Translations under genes and position numbers: made by a program
In this document: piece after piece, positions 59,051-64,000 of the stretch
Layout of the letters: each line of letters begins with the position of its first letter
Position numbering within the stretch: position 1 is the first letter of the stretch
Assembly (NCBI GenBank): GCA_000320605.2
Contig: KB445795.1
Location: 1,722,693 to 1,786,692 of the forward strand
Length of the DNA: 64,000 bases
Source of the DNA: Gelatoporia subvermispora B
Taxonomy: Eukaryota > Basidiomycota > Agaricomycetes > Polyporales > Gelatoporiaceae
Reading direction: 5' to 3'
Notes under the pieces: generated by a model
What the model saw: only the letters and a program-made list of their open reading frames with translations
Databases searched by the model: none
What the model was told of the DNA's origin: nothing

Positions 59051-60866
59051 TTAGAAGAGGCCGCTTGGATACATGTTGGATGCACCGGCGTCATAGCTGG
59101 CCGAACCGCGGTTGAAGGACAGCGCGCTGCATAATGGATCCTCCGCACTGCCGAACGAACGCGCCATCATGGGCTGTGCGTGCTGCGATGAGAGCGGGCC
59201 TTCAAACGAGGCGGGGAAGGAGGACGACGGGGAGACCGGCGGCGTCGGGAAGGGCTGCGCGGCTTGCATGCGCCACGGGTACTTGTGGAAGCCAACGAGC
59301 TCCACCGCGGGTGCGCGCGTGGCGTCCGCGGTGCGCTCGATGTTGTAGATGATGACGGCGAGCACCTCGTTGTCGACGACGATCTGCTGCGTGATTGTTT
59401 GGACTGGCGGGAAAGCGCACGTGTCAGCATCACCACGCGGGGCGCGCGTTGCATGAGAACGCGTGCACACACGCACCTGTGTCCGTCCAGCTGCATCTGC
59501 TCAGCGGCGACTCCGGGAGACACGCGACGACGGGCGGCGACGCGTCGTGATCAAAGTTGAACCCGAACGGGCTGGGCTGGGCGCTGAGCTGGTCGAAAAA
59601 GTTGGCGTCGTACTCGATGCACGTCTTGCCGGACCACGCCTTGGTGTGGCACTTTGCCATCGACATCCACGGCGCGGCGAAGGTCACTGTTCCGCGGAAC
59701 CCCTGGGAAGCCGGTGTATTTGCAATGCCCGTATGCAGAATGTTGATGTTCATACGGAGCAGGATGCGGAACGGTGGTGTCTGCTGCGACGACGGGGACG
59801 TGAGGAGCGATGCTGACGCGAGCTGGTCTACGTTGATCACGCATGGGTTCATGCCATCCGTCCACAGGCTGATGCTGCAGATCCGGTTAGGCTGTGGTGA
59901 TGGTTGCAGTCCATACGGGAAGTCGGGAAGATCGGTGAACGGTGCCTGAGGGAGTGTGAACAGGGCGGGATCCATGGCGAGCGGCTCAAGCTTGACACCC
60001 GTGGACTTTGCACGGCACCGAGCGGACGCAGGCGTGATGGTCGCGAACGGGGCGTCCGGGAGCGAGAGGAGCGACGCGGTCGCCACATCGTCCAGAGACG
60101 CGTCCGGGAACGGTATCGACGGCGGGGACGCGAAGTGCGTGGATGTGGGCGACGACAGTTCCGCGGGGAACTCGAGTGCGGCAAAGTCCGGGGTCGAGGC
60201 GGACGAGGAGGAGGAATAGGAGTCTTGTGAGTCCAGCCTGGGGCGCGACGCGCGGTCGTGCCGGTCCGCGCTCTTCTTGCGCTTGGGTGCTGTAGGTGCT
60301 AGGAGACCGTTCTCCAGGAAGAGCTCCTCGCCACCGGCGACGAGGTGAAATTCTGTGCGGACAGACGCGGTGTCAGGGCAGCTGAGTGCTACGGGCAACG
60401 GCGCGACCAACCTGGTTCGCCCCTCCACATGTTGCGCAGCACCTGGATGTGACTCGCGACCTGCTTCTTGGACCGCTCGATACCGTGCTTCTTGAGATGG
60501 TCGACCAAGAACTGGTTCCTCCAGCGGCTGCGGCCGCGGGAGTAGGTTGCCCATGGAGACTCCCAGTACTTCCTGAGACCTGCGGGGATTGAGCCGGTGA
60601 GTTGGACGCGAGTAGCGTGCCAGAGAGATGCGTGCATACTAACCGTCTACGAATATCTTCTCGACGTCATCGGACCAGACCTCGGAACCGTCCTTGAGTA
60701 GCTTGTGGTGTTTCCGCTGGGGAGTAAGGGATGCTTTGTTGTTGAGCGCGTCATAGGCTGGCTCCATGGTCTTGGGAGGGACGGCAGGACTGGGGAGGAC
60801 GAGCGATGAGGAGGAAGAGAGGGAGTAGTGTGCCGTGCTGCACCGAAACATTATGTCGAAGCCCAT
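59051..60866 (-). CDS. TEA/ATTS-domain transcription factor (AbaA/Tec1/TEAD family)
   Basis: TEA factors bind CATTCY-type sites; fungal members (AbaA, Tec1) control conidiation or filamentous growth. ATG 60866 starts MGFDIMFRCSTAHYSLSSSS (another ATG at 60851). The TEA domain spans two introns: QRKHHKLLKDGSEVWSDDVE, KIFVDG joined to LRKYWESPWATYSRGRSRWR, then NQFLVDHLKKHGIERSKKQV and ASHIQVLRNMWRGEP. The third helix (KKQVASHIQVLRN) is intact. A Ser-rich region follows with a basic cluster (APKRKKSADRHDRASRPRLD). The C-terminal half contains FRILLRMNINILHTGIANTP and KAWSGKTCIEYDANFFDQLS, resembling a TEAD-type cofactor-binding domain. A last intron precedes VQTITQQIVVDNEVLAVIIY. It ends YPSGLF at 59051. 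It is convergent with NOC3 and divergent from VPS23 across 1.7 kb. Confidence 0.9.
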
Positions 60867-62570
60867 GTACGAGACAATTGAACCATAAAAGAGAAGGGTA
60901 ATGATTGTGGAAGGTATAAAGGGCTGACGAAACGGGACGGAACCCGAGTAAAGGCCGTCTTATATGAGAGGGTGGGACCCATGGTAGCGTCCTAAAAGAG
61001 AAATGTCAGAGAGACACAATTGCAAGGGTTGGAAGGGCGCAGCGCTGAGAGCCGAGAACACATACGTGATCCGGGTATGGCAGGGCAGAACCGCTGATTT
61101 GGAGATAGCCACTAATCTCGACCGTTGTCCTGAACCGCTCCAGCGGCACAGCACCTCCCCCCCCTGTCAGATGTTGGATCGGCGCTCGCTCTGCGTTCGC
61201 TCACCAGCAATATTCAGCCCGACATCAGCGCGGCCGTACGAGAATGGTTTAGAATCCCGCATCAGTCCAGACCCGGTGACTTGAGCCATCCGCCGCTGGC
61301 TTGTTTACAGTTCATCGGGCAGCGCGAGGAGGCACCCCGCTCGCGTTCGTGTGTGCCCTCGAACGGCGCGCCCGTCGGCGGGGCTGGAACAATACCGCCA
61401 ATTGTTGGGGCAGAAGGTGCAAGAGAGAAACCGTAAAGGGCCGGGGCTCACGCTGGCGCATGGGGTCTGTTCACACCGGGGGGCCCTTTGACCTTTCCCA
61501 AATGGGGCATAAGACGGAGAAGGAGCAGAAAGCAAGGTCCGGAACGGGTGAGAAGGGCACTCGCACTCGGCGCTGCGAGACGGTACGAATGCTTCGGTCG
61601 GATACATCGCGAATTGGAACCGCGTCGGGTCGCAATGACGAGAACGACAACGGAGAGAGGTATGCTGAGAATGAAGAGAAGGGATGCGCGCTGGCAGATC
61701 GTGTTTTTGCGGAAGCAAATCTTGTCGCGTTCAATGCACACTCGGAATCATCCCCGAGGTGACGCTATATCCGCCTTGAACGGGCAGGAACGACCCAACC
61801 CAACGTCCACGACACCGGCGACAGAGTTTGATAACCAGGAACGTCCACCCGAGCCTTGCGAGTCATTGCGAGGCTCTCACAGCACTCGGACAGTCTTAGC
61901 TCAGCACTGGCTCAGTCAGCTTTGTTTCTCTCGTAGTAGACAAGCCCATGACGGGGTCTTGACGGTTCCTTGACCGGTCCATGTGGGACGCATCTCCGCG
62001 CTAACGCTGCTCGAGCGCGCACCCCATGCGCCTGGTGTGGCGCCAGCCCAGATGCAGTGCACACGCTACGCTTTGAGAGTGCACGCAGCGCTCGTGTTTA
62101 GGAGCGCGCTCGGGACGCTGACGAAAGGCACAAGTTAGGAGAGGAGTGGGTGCTCGGATGACCCGCACATGCTAGCAGCACGCTAGCCCGCACAAAGCAC
62201 CACACTGAGAGATACGGTGTACCAAGCCCCGAGCTGCGCGCCGACCCCCGCCGACGGCCAACGCGACGCGCACACACTCAGCGAGTGGCCCGCGTGCGAC
62301 GGTCAAATCCCCCCGCCAACATCTGACTCAGGAGCTTGTCAAAGACTTTGTGTCGCATGCAGAGTCCACAAGCTGTAAGCTGATCCATGCGAGCCCGGCG
62401 CTTCCATCCAGCTCCGCGACCGGCGCCAATATGTCCGATAGACGCTCGCAGTGCCCGCCCCGGACACCGGGCCGGGGCGTCTTCCACCTGCACCGCCGCG
62501 CTGTGAGCCATCGGCCAGCGCCAGTCTGTGCAGCGTGCGCGCCCTCCGCCAACGCCCTCTGCCCGAGGTC
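60867..62570. promoter_or_regulatory. Long divergent intergenic region between the TEA factor and VPS23
   Basis: This 1.7 kb region is several times longer than the other head-to-head gaps here (150-780 bases). Frames such as 61301-61762 (153 codons, Arg/Gly/Glu-rich) overlap antisense frames and carry no motif. AGAATG (reverse of the TEA site CATTCT) appears near 61239 and 61669, about what chance allows. The right part (62000-62570) is GC-rich. I read it as the extended promoter of a developmental regulator plus the VPS23 promoter. Confidence 0.4.
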
Positions 62571-64000
62571 ATGTCCTCCCAAGAGTCCACCACTCAGAGG
62601 TGGCTCCGTCAGAATATACAGACTTACGCCAGCAAAGACACCGTCTTCGCCCACGTCGACGCCGTGCTCGTCAGATTCACAACCATCAGACCAAAGACAG
62701 ACGTGTACAGTTCAGTCTCCCCGCTGCCTGTCCCCCTTGCCGCCCCGCTCACGTCGTTTATCCAGCATACGACGACGGCCGCACACAGCTTCTGCTATGT
62801 CTGCATGGTTTGCTCCCCATCCACTTCCGAGGCGCGGCGTACAACATTCCAATTGCTGTCTGGCTCACCCGCGACTACCCCCGTGAGCCCCCCATCGTCT
62901 ATGTCGTCCCCACCAACGACATGCTCGTCCGCCCCAGCAAAAACGTAGACGTCAGCGGGCGGTGCCAAATAGACTACATTCGCGATTGGGAGCGCAAGAG
63001 CGAGGTACGTACCCGCGCGCCCATCCCGCGTTCCGCGCTCATGTGATTTCAATCTTGCCGGAACCGCTCTAGGGTTGCAGCCTGGTCGCCCTCCTTGAGG
63101 CGCTGCAGGACGTTTTCTCGCGCGAGCCTCCCGTCTATGCTAAGCCAAAGTCCCTCGCGTCGCCGCAGCCGCAGCCATCGCGCCCGCAGGCTTCTGTCGC
63201 GGACTATGCTGCCCGACCCCCGCCGCCACTTCCGGGTGCACATCTTCCGGCTTCTAACAATACCCCTCCTCCTGCAGCAGCGGCGTCTCCCCGACACGAC
63301 GCCCGACCTCCCTTGCCTGCTAAACCTGTCAATTCCGTTGCTGGGCCATCTCCGGTATTGTCGGTGGGAACTCCCGGTAGCCATCCCGGACACCGCTACA
63401 CATCAAGTCGCAGCGAATCACCCAATCCTTTGCTGAACGTGAGCAGCTGGCGTTCCTCGTGTTTGACGCGTCTCATCCGCTGATCATCGCGCGCTGGGAG
63501 ACAGCCGTCCCTGGCACTACGGCCCCCGCCACCCCTCCCGCAGCAACCCCACGCAGACTCGCCTGTCACACGAGTTGGAAATGCGTCGGTGCCGCCGATG
63601 TACTCGCCCCGTCCACCCGCGAGCACATATGACAGTGGCCCGAGCTCCGCGGGTCCGTTTGACACTGCATCACCGGAAACACCGGCGCGCACGCATCTGG
63701 TCACGGACCCACGATCCGTGCAGACGCCGCAACAATACGGACCTCCGCCTGTCATACCTACTAACACAGCGGTTACACCGCAGCCCGGTCCGAATACCAT
63801 CTCCCCTCCTGTACAACAAGTGTATTCTCTCCCAGTTTCGCCAGCAGGGAACATACCCGTACAACCTCTGCACCAAGGCCCGCCACCACCGTTTGTAACC
63901 CCACAACCCACTGCCAACCATCGGCCGCACAACTATGCCGTCCCCCCACCGGCCCCGCCCCCGCCGTCGTACGTACCCCAGGCGTACGCGCCGGCCCCGC
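62571..64000 (+). CDS. VPS23: ESCRT-I subunit Vps23/TSG101, N-terminal part (cut by right edge)
   Basis: Vps23 binds ubiquitinated cargo and starts ESCRT-driven sorting into multivesicular bodies. ATG 62571 gives MSSQESTTQRWLRQNIQTYA, then DTVFAHVDAVLVRFTTIRPK. An intron (about 62709-62768) joins DVYT to YDDGRTQLLLCLHGLLPIHF. The UEV domain (about residues 1-150) continues RGAAYNIPIAVWLTRDYPRE, PPIVYVVPTNDMLVRPSKNV and DVSGRCQIDYIRDWERKSE. After a second intron it reads GCSLVALLEALQDVFSREPP. UEV domains lack the E2 catalytic Cys, in line with this. A Pro-rich linker begins at about 63140 (ARPPPPLPGAHLPASNNTPP). An intron from 63439 leads into more Pro-rich sequence that is still open at base 64000. 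The coiled coil and steadiness box lie outside the window. Confidence 0.92.

Noticed and set aside
59112..60230. Several plus-strand frames of 70-130 codons opposite the TEA gene
   Set aside because: The GC-rich third positions of the real minus-strand gene suppress stop codons on the other strand; the frames have no motifs.

Overview
This 64 kb window is nuclear DNA of a basidiomycete fungus, most likely an agaricomycete. It is gene-dense with short intergenic gaps. Nearly every gene is cut by many introns of roughly 45-60 bases (GT...AG), and the recognisable proteins read as filamentous-fungal housekeeping families. I see no virus, plasmid, CRISPR array, rRNA, convincing tRNA or intact transposon. 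Exon joins were made by eye from protein similarity and splice consensus, so outer gene bounds are firmer than internal ones.

Layout, left to right. 0-14 kb: SFI1 (spindle pole body, cut by the left edge), RMD5/GID2 (GID ubiquitin ligase), NSA1 (60S assembly), a pirin with a possible membrane anchor, an amino-acid permease and a peroxisomal enoyl-CoA isomerase. 14-24 kb: a SmgGDS-like armadillo protein, a membrane-anchored histidine acid phosphatase, a YheT-type alpha/beta hydrolase, GIR2 (RWD protein) and mitochondrial ribosomal protein MRP21. 24-39 kb: looser spacing, with two or three unrecognised genes, a transcriptional cyclin, POP4 (RNase P/MRP), eIF2B-alpha (GCN3) and two gene-poor stretches. 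39-51 kb: a 7.5 kb XMAP215/STU2 gene with five TOG-like units, then a glycerol-3-phosphate acyltransferase. 50-64 kb: MAP1, APC5, NOC3, a TEA-domain transcription factor and the 5' half of VPS23/TSG101 (ESCRT-I).

Two themes stand out. Translation and ribosome biogenesis account for NSA1, GIR2, MRP21, POP4, GCN3, MAP1 and NOC3. Mitosis accounts for SFI1, STU2 and APC5. The upstream regions of SFI1 and STU2, and the shared APC5/NOC3 intergenic region, carry ACGCGT (MluI cell-cycle box, MCB) motifs. There are three within 39 bases between APC5 and NOC3, two within 41 bases before STU2, and one beside a TTTCGCG before SFI1. The motif is no more frequent than chance over the whole window, so the clustering is the evidence, not the count. 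This suggests a G1/S (MBF-type) co-regulated set and is the most interesting regulatory signal I found. I did not find a clearly new multi-gene system.
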